From an uncultured Acidobacteriia bacterium (GTDB lineage: Bacteria; Acidobacteriota; Terriglobia; Bryobacterales; Bryobacteraceae), in contig CAIXXM010000057.1 of assembly GCA_903923395.1 (NCBI GenBank), positions 33,765-97,764 of the forward strand: a stretch of DNA of 64,000 bases, read 5' to 3'. A program made the position numbers and the translations under genes. This document shows positions 15,786-24,467 of the stretch, in pieces. Under the pieces are notes generated by a model that worked only from the letters and a program-made list of their open reading frames with translations, was not told where the DNA came from and did not search any database. Numbering within the stretch: the first letter of the stretch is position 1; every line of letters begins with the position of its first letter.

Positions 15786-16817
15786 CTACTTCACCATGCG
15801 GATCCGGTGTGCTTCACTGTCTCCGATGTAGAGCACACCGTCTTTCGACACAAAGACGCCATGGGGCCGGTTCATCGCGCAGCCTCTGGGGTCAGCACCG
15901 CCGACGGAATCATCGCCGCCGTCGCCTGGTCCGTCGCCGCGTTTCCCGCTGCCTGCGACCGTGCTGATAATGCCTGTAGTGCCATCCACGCGGCGAATGA
16001 CGTGATTCTCAGTGTCCGCGAGATAGTACGAACCATCGGGACCGAAAGAAATTCCCTTGGGACCGTTGAGCGTGGCATTCAGAGCAGGACCGCCATCACC
16101 CGCAAGGCCCTTCTGCCCGGTGCCAGCCACTCGGGTCATGGCTCCTGATTTCGGATCGACACGCATCACCACATTGCCTTCGCGCAGCACCAGATAGAGA
16201 TCCCCCTTGGCATCGAAAGCCAGCGCGCGGGGACCCTTCAGAGATTGCCCATCGCCCCCCAGCCAGGTCTCGATCTTTCCGGTTTGCAAATCGACACGGC
16301 GAACGCGGTTGTTGCCGATGTCGCAGATAAGCAGACGGCCTTCGCGGTCGAACGCAATCGAATGCGGCTGCTTGAATTGCGCCTTCAGCGCCGGGCCGCC
16401 ATCACCGGAAAAGCCTGCGGTGCCATTGCCGGCGACGGTGGTAATGATGCCGGTCTTTGCGTCCACGCGCCGCACGACGTGGCTCGGCATATCCACAACG
16501 AAGAGATTGCCGGCTTTATCGAATTGCACTTCATACGGCTGATCCATCATGGCTTTCGCTGCCGGACCGCCATCGCCGGCATTCCCCTTGGTGCCGTTGC
16601 CCGCAAAAGTGGTCACGGCACGGGTCTTCAAATCGATCCGGCGCACCACGTGGTTGTCGATGTCGCAGAAGTAGATTGCCCCGTCCGGCCCCATCGTGAG
16701 GCCATAGGGATTATTGACATGAGATGTATCAAAACCCGGCGCACCCATGCCAATCAGGGTCGAAATCGATTGTGCCTGTAAACAACCGGCGAGCAGAAGA
16801 TAGCTGAGGAACTTCAT
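15786..16817 (-). CDS. Secreted NHL-repeat beta-propeller protein
   Basis: 343 residues with a signal peptide (MKFLSYLLLAGCLQAQS). About five or six NHL repeats follow, seen as recurring GNxTxGxxGDGGPAxxAxxxxP and (V/I)RR(V/I)D blocks about 55 residues apart. NHL propellers serve as binding scaffolds; no catalytic residues can be inferred. I start at the ATG at 16817 because the signal peptide begins there. The gene lies ten bases after hypF on the same strand and could be read from the hydrogenase message, but nothing ties it functionally to hydrogenase. Confidence 0.85.
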   Translation of the reverse strand: MKFLSYLLLAGCLQAQSISTLIGMGAPGFDTSHVNNPYGLTMGPDGAIYFCDIDNHVVRRIDLKTRAVTTFAGNGTKGNAGDGGPAAKAMMDQPYEVQFDKAGNLFVVDMPSHVVRRVDAKTGIITTVAGNGTAGFSGDGGPALKAQFKQPHSIAFDREGRLLICDIGNNRVRRVDLQTGKIETWLGGDGQSLKGPRALAFDAKGDLYLVLREGNVVMRVDPKSGAMTRVAGTGQKGLAGDGGPALNATLNGPKGISFGPDGSYYLADTENHVIRRVDGTTGIISTVAGSGKRGDGPGDGGDDSVGGADPRGCAMNRPHGVFVSKDGVLYIGDSEAHRIRMVK

Positions 16818-16827
16818 CGGAGAAAGT

Positions 16828-19041
16828 TTATCGCGGCACAGACAAAAGTTCGCTCGCGATGAGCGCCTGCCCCAAAGCAAGCCCGCCATCGTTGGTGGGA
16901 ACGCGCTGGTGATGATAGACCGTAAAACCGGCGCTGCGGAGCGACTCCACCGTCAGACCGAGCAGGCGGAGATTCTGAAAACAGCCGCCCGAGAGGCAGA
17001 CGCGCTCCAACTGGGAATGAGAACGAATTCGCTGGCAGGCTTGCAGAATCACATCAGCCATCGTGTTGTGAAATCTGCCGGCAATGACGGCTGCCGGGGT
17101 TCCGCTATGCAAGTCCACGGTGATAGCGCTGATAACTGTTCTGAGGTCCGCCTGAAAAGGATTTCCATCGTGGATAGTAAACGGATAACGTCCCTCTGTA
17201 TCCGCAGCCAGCATCTCGAGTTCGATTGCGGCCTGCCCTTCATAGGTTGTCTGCTGCCGAACATTGAGCACGGAAGCCACCGCGTCAAAGAGTCTGCCAC
17301 ACGAGGAGGTATCTACGCACTGCAAACCTTTGTCGAGCATCTGCCCGACGATGCGAAGATCCTTCGGTGCTGCCAGGGCGGGCGCGAAATCCACACCGGC
17401 ATCGCGGCAATAAGCGAGAGCGCTGCGCCAGGGTTGTCGGACTGCGGCGTCACCACCGGCCAGCGGCACATAGCGGAGATGTCCATAGCGTTCGTAACCG
17501 GCGAAGTCAGAGACCAGGAATTCACCGCCCCAGATCCTGCCGTCCGTTCCATAGCCTGTGCCGTCCATCGCGACGCCGATGACTTTGCCTTCCAAGCCAT
17601 TGTCGGCCATGCAGGCAGCAATGTGGGCATGATGGTGCTGGATGCCAATCGCGGGCAGGCCAGATTCCCGCAAGGCGAACTGCGTACTGAGATAGCGCGG
17701 GTGTAAGTCGTGCGCAACTGCCACCGGACTTACCCGGAAAAACCGCTGTAAATGGCTTAACGTTTCCCGGAAGAACTCCATGGTTTCCAGATTCTCCAAA
17801 TCACCGATGTGCTGGCTGAGAATAGCGTAACGGCCCTTGGTCAAACAAAACGTATTCTTCAACTCGCCGCCACAAGCCAATATTTCTCTGGCGGGATGGT
17901 GTAATTCGATAGGTTCGGGTGCATAGCCACGGCTGCGGCGGACAGGATATGGCTTGCCTGCAAAGATCTGCATCACGGAATCATCCACACGCGTGCGGAT
18001 CTCGCGATTGTGGAAGATGAAGTGGTCCGCGACATCATGGAGCCTCAGTTCCGCTTCGGCGTTCCGGCTCACGATCGGCTCCTCGCTGAGATTGCCGCTG
18101 GTCATCACCAGAGCAGGCAGGGTTTCATCGAAGAGCAGATGATGCAACGGCGTGTAGGGCAACATCACGCCCAGTCGCGACTGGTTCGGTGCCACTGCGG
18201 GTGCGATCCGCGCTTCCGCCTTCTTGCGCAGCAAGACGATCGGTTTCCGTGAGCCTTCAAGCAGTGCCTGTTCCGCTTCTACGATCTCACATAACTCCCG
18301 TGCCACCGCCAGATCGCGAACCATGACGGCAAATGCTTTCCCGCTCCGGCGCTTACGTTCGCGGAGTGTCTCCACGGCCCGGATGTTCGTGGCATCGCAA
18401 ACCAGGTGAAAGCCACCCAACCCGCGGATGGCCAGGATCAAGCCAGACTGCAGCAACAGCCGTATCTCAACCGGATCTTCCGAAAGCGAGGGTCCACAAT
18501 CTGGACAGGCATTCGGTTCCGCATGAAAGCGCCTGTGTCCGGGGTCTTCATATTCGGCCTGGCAAGCGGGGCACATCTTGAACTCCGCCATGGTCGTCTT
18601 CGCCCGGTCATAAGGAACATCCCGAATAATGCTGTAGCGCGGACCGCAGTTCGTGCAATTTGTAAATGGATAGAGGTAGCGGCGGTTGGAGGGATCGAGA
18701 AACTCCGCCGTGCACTCTGGACAAGTTGCGATATCCGGCGGGACCAGAGAGAACTGTCCTTCGCCACCGACGCTTTCGCGAATATGAAAGGCATGTTCGC
18801 GCGTGGCAGGCAGTTCTGCGACCGATATCCGGTCAATGCGCGCCAACGGTGGTAATTGGGATTGTAAGGCGTAAAGAAACGCCTCCACTGCTTCTCCCTC
18901 TGCCTCAATGACAACGCCGTCCGGGGAGTTCAAGACCCAGCCGAAGATACCGAATTGCGCCGCGAGCCGGTAGACATAGGGACGGAAGCCAACACCCTGC
19001 ACCACACCCTGGATTTCGATCCGCCTCCGGAGAGCGATCAA
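16828..19041 (-). CDS. hypF: Carbamoyltransferase HypF ([NiFe]-hydrogenase maturation)
   Basis: 737 residues with all HypF modules. An acylphosphatase domain has QGVGFRP at 15-21. Two zinc fingers follow (CPEC, CTNC, CPAC, CPDC between about 107 and 183). The YrdC-like domain is at about 200-380 and the Kae1-like carbamoyltransferase domain at about 390-735 (HDLHPRY, HHHAHIAA, DGTGYGTDG). HypF converts carbamoyl phosphate and ATP to carbamoyl-AMP and places the group on the C-terminal Cys of HypE, the first step to the CN ligands. The ATG overlaps the stop of the HypC-CNB gene by four bases. It is the last maturation gene of the operon. Confidence 0.96.
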   Translation of the reverse strand: MIALRRRIEIQGVVQGVGFRPYVYRLAAQFGIFGWVLNSPDGVVIEAEGEAVEAFLYALQSQLPPLARIDRISVAELPATREHAFHIRESVGGEGQFSLVPPDIATCPECTAEFLDPSNRRYLYPFTNCTNCGPRYSIIRDVPYDRAKTTMAEFKMCPACQAEYEDPGHRRFHAEPNACPDCGPSLSEDPVEIRLLLQSGLILAIRGLGGFHLVCDATNIRAVETLRERKRRSGKAFAVMVRDLAVARELCEIVEAEQALLEGSRKPIVLLRKKAEARIAPAVAPNQSRLGVMLPYTPLHHLLFDETLPALVMTSGNLSEEPIVSRNAEAELRLHDVADHFIFHNREIRTRVDDSVMQIFAGKPYPVRRSRGYAPEPIELHHPAREILACGGELKNTFCLTKGRYAILSQHIGDLENLETMEFFRETLSHLQRFFRVSPVAVAHDLHPRYLSTQFALRESGLPAIGIQHHHAHIAACMADNGLEGKVIGVAMDGTGYGTDGRIWGGEFLVSDFAGYERYGHLRYVPLAGGDAAVRQPWRSALAYCRDAGVDFAPALAAPKDLRIVGQMLDKGLQCVDTSSCGRLFDAVASVLNVRQQTTYEGQAAIELEMLAADTEGRYPFTIHDGNPFQADLRTVISAITVDLHSGTPAAVIAGRFHNTMADVILQACQRIRSHSQLERVCLSGGCFQNLRLLGLTVESLRSAGFTVYHHQRVPTNDGGLALGQALIASELLSVPR

Positions 19042-19706
19042 TGCAGACCAGCCAGCCTCAGGCGAACGGCATCCAGACGCCCGGTTACTAACTCCAGCAA
19101 CCGCTTGGTCAAAGCGTAACCCAGTTCGTTATCCTGCTCACACAGTGCCCGCAACGGTGCGCCCGGAAAGGCCAGAGTCGCTACTCCACTGAGCGCCCGT
19201 GCCTGGAAGTGGGTGGTGGCATCACTGGTTAATGCTGACCAGCCGAGAGCGTCGCCGGTCCTCAGGATCGTGATCTGAACCGGCTGCGCCACTGTATCTT
19301 CTTCGAGGAGAATATCGCCCGCTACAATCAGATGCAAATACTTCGACTTCTCGCCGGAATGGAAGATCACGGCCCCGCTGCCGAAAAACTTCTCTTCCAC
19401 CAATGGCAATAACTTGCGCAACTGGCGGCTGTCGAGTTCACTTAGGATCCGGTAAGGTCCCTGCAAGTGAGGCGCAACCGGCTCTGCTGGAATCATCTGA
19501 CTTACGAAGGACTCCTCCAGCGTTTCATCCGTGCTTACCAAATCAGTCGCAAACCCAGCATGAAAGCGAACCTTGTTCCCAATCGCCGCCTCCGGCACGA
19601 GGTTCAGATAGACTGGCCTGCGCCGCCCATGAAATTCCACGATGCCAATACGGTCTGAGCCTTCGTCGTAAATCTCCACTACCTTGCCGGTTAGTGACAC
19701 ACTCAT
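19038..19706 (-). CDS. HypC-like domain fused to a cyclic-nucleotide-binding-type domain
   Basis: 222 residues. Residues 1-65 align with HypC/HupF chaperones: LTGKVVEIYDEG, RIGIVEFHGRRRPVYLNLVPEA, IGNKVRFHAGFATDLV, then an acidic segment. HypC normally begins Met-Cys and uses that Cys to carry Fe(CN)2CO; here the start is Met-Ser and the Cys is missing. Residues 75-215 form a CNB (Crp-type) beta-barrel: FFGSGAVIFHSGEKSKYLHLIVAGDILLEE, then LRTGDALGWSALT. No DNA-binding helix-turn-helix follows. The gene lies between the protease and hypF genes with four-base overlaps on both sides, so it is clearly part of the hydrogenase unit. A regulatory or scaffold role is inference. Confidence 0.8.
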   Translation of the reverse strand: MSVSLTGKVVEIYDEGSDRIGIVEFHGRRRPVYLNLVPEAAIGNKVRFHAGFATDLVSTDETLEESFVSQMIPAEPVAPHLQGPYRILSELDSRQLRKLLPLVEEKFFGSGAVIFHSGEKSKYLHLIVAGDILLEEDTVAQPVQITILRTGDALGWSALTSDATTHFQARALSGVATLAFPGAPLRALCEQDNELGYALTKRLLELVTGRLDAVRLRLAGLH

Positions 19707-20173
19707 ACGGAACACTCCTGCCAGATTTCGAGTTGTTGCAGCACCACTTTTACCATGGGTTGCAAGGCGGCCTGCACGGCCGGGGTAAGATCCACGCCCC
19801 ATTCGGTCGATTCCGGTTGCACGCCGATGACGATCATCTCCGGCGGCATCCCGCCAATCAGTTCAGACGCAATCATCAGGTCTGCGAAACCCAATTGGTG
19901 GACACTGGCTTTTCCCGGTATGCCGCGCAGCGCCTTGCCCTCAAACCGCATCACGGTACCAGGCTTTTCACCGGTATCTACAGCGTCTATCACGATGAGG
20001 CGCTCCGCGCCGGAAAGATGCGGCAGCAGAGACAAGCCCTGCGTGCCGCCATCCACCAGCGAAACTCCTGCTGGAACGCGGGGATCAAGTTCCATGGCGC
20101 GGATGGCATGGACCCCCACCCCATCATCACTGTGCACCAAATTCCCGAGCCCCAGCACCACCGTACCGTTCAC
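19703..20173 (-). CDS. Hydrogenase maturation endopeptidase (HyaD/HupD type)
   Basis: 156 residues. It begins GLGNLVHSDDGVGVHA, the Ni-binding N-terminal motif of HupD/HybD peptidases (an acidic residue replaces the usual Glu). VIDAVDTGEKPG supplies the second acidic ligand and SVHQLGFADL the His ligand. The enzyme checks Ni insertion and cuts off the C-terminal tail of the large subunit after the last His. The start is GTG and overlaps the cytochrome b stop (GTGA at 20170-20173), giving translational coupling. Its substrate should be the large subunit encoded just upstream. Confidence 0.92.
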   Translation of the reverse strand: MNGTVVLGLGNLVHSDDGVGVHAIRAMELDPRVPAGVSLVDGGTQGLSLLPHLSGAERLIVIDAVDTGEKPGTVMRFEGKALRGIPGKASVHQLGFADLMIASELIGGMPPEMIVIGVQPESTEWGVDLTPAVQAALQPMVKVVLQQLEIWQECSV

Positions 20174-20925
20174 TTGGCTACTCCTCTTCCCCTGGAAGTA
20201 AGAATCGCCTTGTGGTCATCTTCCTCCAACTCATCCACCGGAATGACTTTGTACCCGGTAAAGATACTATCCACCAGACCACGACGCTCTGTTCGCGATA
20301 CCAACAGGCAGATATGGACATGGAAGATACCGAAACTGATGAAGACAAACATCAGCAGGTAATGTGTCAACCGCATGTTCTGCACTCCCATGAACCTCGG
20401 AATCCAACTCACGAAGATACCCAGCACCGGATTGTGCAACAGCCAGTTGAACATCGCGAGTCCGGTAAGAATCTCTACCAGGACCAGACAGTAGAGGCCG
20501 AGATACATCATCGCTGCCAGTGCATTGTGACCAACCTTGGCAATCGGCGTCGGGCGCAGGAATAGATAGAAGCGGATCATCTGCCACATCTCCTGCCAGG
20601 CATCCTTGCGCAGAGGCAGCATGGCACGCCACCGGACCCATCTGTCGCCGGCAAACAGCAAGTAGAACCGCAGCAGAAACAACGCCAGAAGGACCATCCC
20701 ACAAACCTCATGGACGAAACGGAAGGTACCCATCAAGAACGGAGTCCTGGTCTGTCCCACGATGTAGGGGTCATGAATGTAATAGCCGGTGAGAGACATG
20801 AGGGCGATCGAAATCACCAGCCCCCAATGCACCAGGCGCAAAGGATACTGCCAGACATACACCGCGATCGCGGTGCCGACACGCATGCGGGCATGACGGT
20901 CGATCTTCATCGTTGCGGATTGCAT
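20170..20925 (-). CDS. [NiFe]-hydrogenase b-type cytochrome subunit
   Basis: 251 residues with four transmembrane helices (about 28-48, 66-90, 133-155 and 180-205) and the His residues that ligate two b haems: the helix-1 His in RLVHWGLVISI, the helix-2 His in FRFVHEVCGM, and the later His in RLTHYLLMFVFISFGIFHVH. It anchors the heterodimer and passes electrons from H2 to the quinone pool. I start at the ATG at 20925, preceded by AAGGAG five bases upstream; the longer frame would run into the large-subunit gene. The C-terminal cytoplasmic tail is acidic, then basic. Confidence 0.92.
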   Translation of the reverse strand: MQSATMKIDRHARMRVGTAIAVYVWQYPLRLVHWGLVISIALMSLTGYYIHDPYIVGQTRTPFLMGTFRFVHEVCGMVLLALFLLRFYLLFAGDRWVRWRAMLPLRKDAWQEMWQMIRFYLFLRPTPIAKVGHNALAAMMYLGLYCLVLVEILTGLAMFNWLLHNPVLGIFVSWIPRFMGVQNMRLTHYLLMFVFISFGIFHVHICLLVSRTERRGLVDSIFTGYKVIPVDELEEDDHKAILTSRGRGVAK

Positions 20926-20938
20926 GGCGTCTCCTTGT

Positions 20939-22651
20939 TTAGCTGATTCTTGGAATCGTGTATTCCCGGCCCTGCGCGTCAATCACATGCACGGCACAGG
21001 CCAGACAGGGGTCGAAGGAATGGATGGTGCGCATGATTTCAAGAGGCCGTTTCGGGTCAGCCACAGGTGTGTTGAGCAGCGAGGCATCATAGGCACCTTT
21101 CAAGCCCTGTGCATCCCTTGGCCCGGCATTCCACGTGGTGGGCACAACGGCCTGGTAATTCACAATCTTCTTGTTGCCAATCTCAATCCAGTGGCCAAGC
21201 GCGCCGCGCGGAGCTTCATGCCAGCCATAACCATGCGCCGATGCGGGCCAGGAATCCGGTTCCCAACGGACGGGATTAAAGATCGCGACCTTGCCGTGCG
21301 CCAGGTTGGAACCGAGTTGATCCACCCAGCCCTCCATCTCAGCGGCCATGATGTTACTTTCCAGCGCCCGCGCAGCAATCCGTCCCAGCGTGGAGAACAA
21401 CACGGAGGGCCCGGCATTCAGGGCTTTCAACGCAGCATTCACAGATGCTCTGATCTTGGGCGAACCGGCGGCATAGCCAACGACCATGCGCGCCAGCGGA
21501 CCCACTTCCATGGGCTTGCCGTCATATCGGGGAGCCTTCAGCCACGAATACTTCTTATCCACATCGAGATGCTCGAAGGGCGCTTTGGGTCCGCTGTATT
21601 TCGGATTGGTTTCCCCAACGGAGGGATGCAGTCCATTGGTGTCTCCTCCCGAATAGTCATACCAGCTATGGGCCACGGATTCCGTAATCTTGGAGGGATC
21701 CACGGGAAGCACCTTCGAAATATCCCGCCCCATGACGATGCCGCGCGGGAACAGAAACGTCTTCGGATCATTCTGGTTGCCGGACGAGTAATCGCCGTAG
21801 CAGAGGAAGTTACCCAGACCTTCGCCGCGTCCAAACCAATCCTTGTAGTAAGGGGCCACGGCCATCACATCGGGAATATAGTAATCCTCGACGAACTTCT
21901 TGGCACCGCGCACCAGATCGCGAATGAAGTCAATGCGCTCAGGAGTAATTGTGGCCGCCGGTTCATTGGGGTCCATGGCAGTCGCCATCCCGCCCACCAG
22001 GAAGGATTGCGGGTGGGGATTCTTGCCTCCCAGTACCGCATGAATCCGGATGAAGTCCTTCTGCCACTCCAGAGCTTCCAGATAGTGAGCTACCGCGAGC
22101 AGATTCACTTCAGGCGGCAACACATAGGCCGGATGTCCCCAGTAACCACTGGCGAAGAGACTCAATTGTCCGCTGTCGACCACTCCCTGCACCCGCTTTT
22201 GAATGCCGCGGAAGTAAGTGGCGCTGGACTTTTCAGCGTTCGAGATCGACTGCGCGATCTGCGATGTTTTGACGGGGTCCGCTTTGAGGGCCGAGGCTAC
22301 GTCCACCCAGTCCAGCGCATGCAGATGATAGAAATGCACCACGTGATCGTGCAGCATCTGCGCGCCGGCAATGAGATTGCGGATGATCCGTGCATTCTCC
22401 GGCACCTCGATCTGCAGGGCATCTTCCACAGCCCTAACACTGGCAATGGCGTGCACCATGGTGCAAACACCGCAGATGCGCTGCGCCCAGATCCACGCTT
22501 CCCTGGGATCGCGCCCTTTCAGGATCATCTCAATGCCGCGGAACATTGTGCCGGAACTCCAGGCATCAGTCAGCTTGCCGCCCTCAAGATTTGCTTCTAT
22601 GCGTAAGTGGCCTTCAATGCGGCTTACGGGATCGACAACCATGCGCGCCAT
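20939..22651 (-). CDS. [NiFe]-hydrogenase large (catalytic) subunit, group 1
   Basis: 570 residues. The N-terminal CxxC that ligates Ni and Fe is in RICGVCT and the C-terminal one in DPCLACAVH. A 15-residue tail (VIDAQGREYTIPRIS) follows the final His, which is the expected protease cleavage site. DPVSRIEGHLRIE and the RGxE motif are also present. With the small subunit it oxidises H2 outside the cytoplasmic membrane. Length and motifs are those of membrane-bound uptake hydrogenases. It sits one base after the small-subunit gene and is followed by cytochrome b and the maturation protease. Confidence 0.96.
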   Translation of the reverse strand: MARMVVDPVSRIEGHLRIEANLEGGKLTDAWSSGTMFRGIEMILKGRDPREAWIWAQRICGVCTMVHAIASVRAVEDALQIEVPENARIIRNLIAGAQMLHDHVVHFYHLHALDWVDVASALKADPVKTSQIAQSISNAEKSSATYFRGIQKRVQGVVDSGQLSLFASGYWGHPAYVLPPEVNLLAVAHYLEALEWQKDFIRIHAVLGGKNPHPQSFLVGGMATAMDPNEPAATITPERIDFIRDLVRGAKKFVEDYYIPDVMAVAPYYKDWFGRGEGLGNFLCYGDYSSGNQNDPKTFLFPRGIVMGRDISKVLPVDPSKITESVAHSWYDYSGGDTNGLHPSVGETNPKYSGPKAPFEHLDVDKKYSWLKAPRYDGKPMEVGPLARMVVGYAAGSPKIRASVNAALKALNAGPSVLFSTLGRIAARALESNIMAAEMEGWVDQLGSNLAHGKVAIFNPVRWEPDSWPASAHGYGWHEAPRGALGHWIEIGNKKIVNYQAVVPTTWNAGPRDAQGLKGAYDASLLNTPVADPKRPLEIMRTIHSFDPCLACAVHVIDAQGREYTIPRIS

Positions 22652-22652
22652 G

Positions 22653-23756
22653 TCAGTTTTCCTTTCCTGTTTGCGAAACGTTGGCCGAAGTTACCGGCGC
22701 GGGTTGGATCATCTGGATCAGCCCATGGACTGTTACACCGGCCAGCACGGCACCAGTAAGTCCCAGGCCGATGTTTGTGGCCGAGGTTTCCACACCAAAC
22801 CCCGGAACATTTGGCAGCCGCTGATAGAAGGGCGACATGTTATCCCAGAAACGCGGCGAAGCGCAGGCGATGCAGCCATGACCCGCGCGAATCGGCCAAC
22901 TGGTGTGGTCATTCCATTGCGCCACCGGACAATTGAAGGTCGCTTCCGGCCCCTTGCAACCCATCTTGTAAAGACACCAGCCTTTGCGATGTCCATCATC
23001 GCCCCACTCCGTCACGAAGCGGCCGGCATCGTAATGCGCCCTGCGCTCACATTGGTCATGAATCACGCGGCCATAAGCGAAGAGCGGGCGGTTGTACTGA
23101 TCCAGGTCCGGCAGATCATGGAAGGTAAGATAGTGAACCAGCACTGCCGCCGTGTTCACCGGATTATGCGGGCAACCGGCCATGTTAATCACCTTGATGC
23201 CGGGAACAGCCTCATGGACACCGAGAGCTCCGGTCGGATTGGGTTTCGCCCGCACCAGACCACCATCAAAGGCGCAGGCACCCACGGCAATCGTGGCGGC
23301 TGCATTGCTGCAAACCTGCGTCGCGATGTCGAGCGCCGTGCGGCCCCCTATTGTGCAGTACATGCCGTCTTCCGACATGGGAATCGACCCTTCCACAACG
23401 ACCAGATACTTGCCCTTTTCCTCTTTCGCCACGCGGTCCAGAATCTTATTCGCCGAATCACCGGAACCGGCCATGATGACTTCGTGGTACTCCCACGAAA
23501 GCAAGTCCAGCACCACGTCTGCCACGCTGGGATGGCTCGAACGAAGCATGGATTCTGAGCACCCTGTACAGTCCTGAAACTGTAGCCAGACCAGAATAGG
23601 TTTCTTGGCTTGTGTGACTGCCGCCATGGTCTTGGCGAGATAGCGGTCCGGCAGAGCCAGGGTACCTAGCATCGCGGAACAGAACTTTACTAACTGGCGG
23701 CGCGTCACGCCACGGCTTGCAAGCGCTTCGCCAACACTCGTGTCAGGTCTTAACAT
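22653..23756 (-). CDS. [NiFe]-hydrogenase small subunit with Tat signal, standard proximal cluster
   Basis: 367 residues. A twin-arginine signal (TRRQLVKF, 18-25) exports the folded heterodimer. The proximal cluster ligands are Cys63, Cys66, Cys161 and Cys195. The two extra Cys of oxygen-tolerant group 1d enzymes are absent: Gly65 in DCTGCSE and Gly166 in GACAFDGG. The distal His/Cys set is HDQCERR, GWCLYKMGC. The medial 3Fe-4S set is FNCPVAQWN ... SWPIRAGHGCIAC. A C-terminal transmembrane helix (NIGLGLTGAVLAGVTVHGLI) anchors it to cytochrome b. The subgroup cannot be fixed without a tree. Its start overlaps hypB by seven bases. Confidence 0.95.
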   Translation of the reverse strand: MLRPDTSVGEALASRGVTRRQLVKFCSAMLGTLALPDRYLAKTMAAVTQAKKPILVWLQFQDCTGCSESMLRSSHPSVADVVLDLLSWEYHEVIMAGSGDSANKILDRVAKEEKGKYLVVVEGSIPMSEDGMYCTIGGRTALDIATQVCSNAAATIAVGACAFDGGLVRAKPNPTGALGVHEAVPGIKVINMAGCPHNPVNTAAVLVHYLTFHDLPDLDQYNRPLFAYGRVIHDQCERRAHYDAGRFVTEWGDDGHRKGWCLYKMGCKGPEATFNCPVAQWNDHTSWPIRAGHGCIACASPRFWDNMSPFYQRLPNVPGFGVETSATNIGLGLTGAVLAGVTVHGLIQMIQPAPVTSANVSQTGKEN

Positions 23757-24451
23757 GCCATCACCTTCCTTACTTCTGCTATCGCCGAATCACAACACTC
23801 ACGTTTGGTCTCCATCCGGGAAGCCAGCCACGCGAGCCACTGCCCGAAACCGGCACCCGTCGTGGCGGAGGTCTCGACAATCTCAATCAGAGGGTTGACC
23901 GCTCTGGCGTATTGCTTCGCCATTTCCAACTGGAATGGCACATAAGGAAGCAGGTCTGTCTTGGTCAGAATCATCAACTCGGCTTTGCGGAAAATGCCGG
24001 GATATTTGAGGGGCTTATCTTCGCCTTCCGCAACGCTGAGGATGACAACCTTGCCATCTTCCCCAAGGTCATAACTGGTGGGGCAAACCAGGTTGCCGAT
24101 ATTCTCAATGAGAAGTAAGTCGAGTTCTGCAAGCGGCCAATCCGCCACATGCTTTTCGACCATGCGCGCATCCAGATGGCAGGCGCCGCCTGTACAGATC
24201 TGCTTCACCGGGAAACCGTATTTCGCCAGACGGATCGCATCATTCTCGGTCTGGATATCGCCGGTAAGCAGAGCGATCCGCAAATCATGCGGGAGCAATT
24301 CCAAGGTCTTTTCGAGGAACGCGGTCTTACCCGCACCCGGTGAACCGATGAAGTTCAGGGACAATGTCCCGCTTTCCATCAGGCCTTCACGCAACCTTGC
24401 GGCCACGCGGTCATTTTCAGAGAGAACTCTACCTTCCAACGCCACACGCAT
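23750..24451 (-). CDS. hypB: Hydrogenase nickel incorporation GTPase HypB
   Basis: 233 residues. SIMIBI-class GTPase with P-loop GSPGAGKT (36-43), switch segment LTGDIQTENDA, DLLLIENIGNLVCPTSYDLG and the guanine motif TKTDLLP. The G-domain metal site is visible as GGACHLDA plus the nearby Cys in LVCPTSYD. The N-terminal CxxCGC motif and His-rich stretch of some HypB proteins are absent, so nickel storage is unlikely. With HypA it delivers Ni to the large-subunit precursor. It lies between hypA and the small-subunit gene. Confidence 0.95.
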   Translation of the reverse strand: MRVALEGRVLSENDRVAARLREGLMESGTLSLNFIGSPGAGKTAFLEKTLELLPHDLRIALLTGDIQTENDAIRLAKYGFPVKQICTGGACHLDARMVEKHVADWPLAELDLLLIENIGNLVCPTSYDLGEDGKVVILSVAEGEDKPLKYPGIFRKAELMILTKTDLLPYVPFQLEMAKQYARAVNPLIEIVETSATTGAGFGQWLAWLASRMETKRECCDSAIAEVRKVMAC

Positions 24452-24467
24452 TAGTCAATCTCCCGTT

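Noticed and set aside
19707..19802. Longer N-terminus for the HypC-CNB protein.
   Set aside because: The extra sequence lies inside the protease gene and is not conserved; the ATG at 19706 gives a four-base overlap and the HypC-like start.
20924..22606. Long plus-strand open frame (560 codons) opposite the hydrogenase large subunit.
   Set aside because: Antisense shadow with no recognisable domain; the minus strand encodes a clear large subunit.
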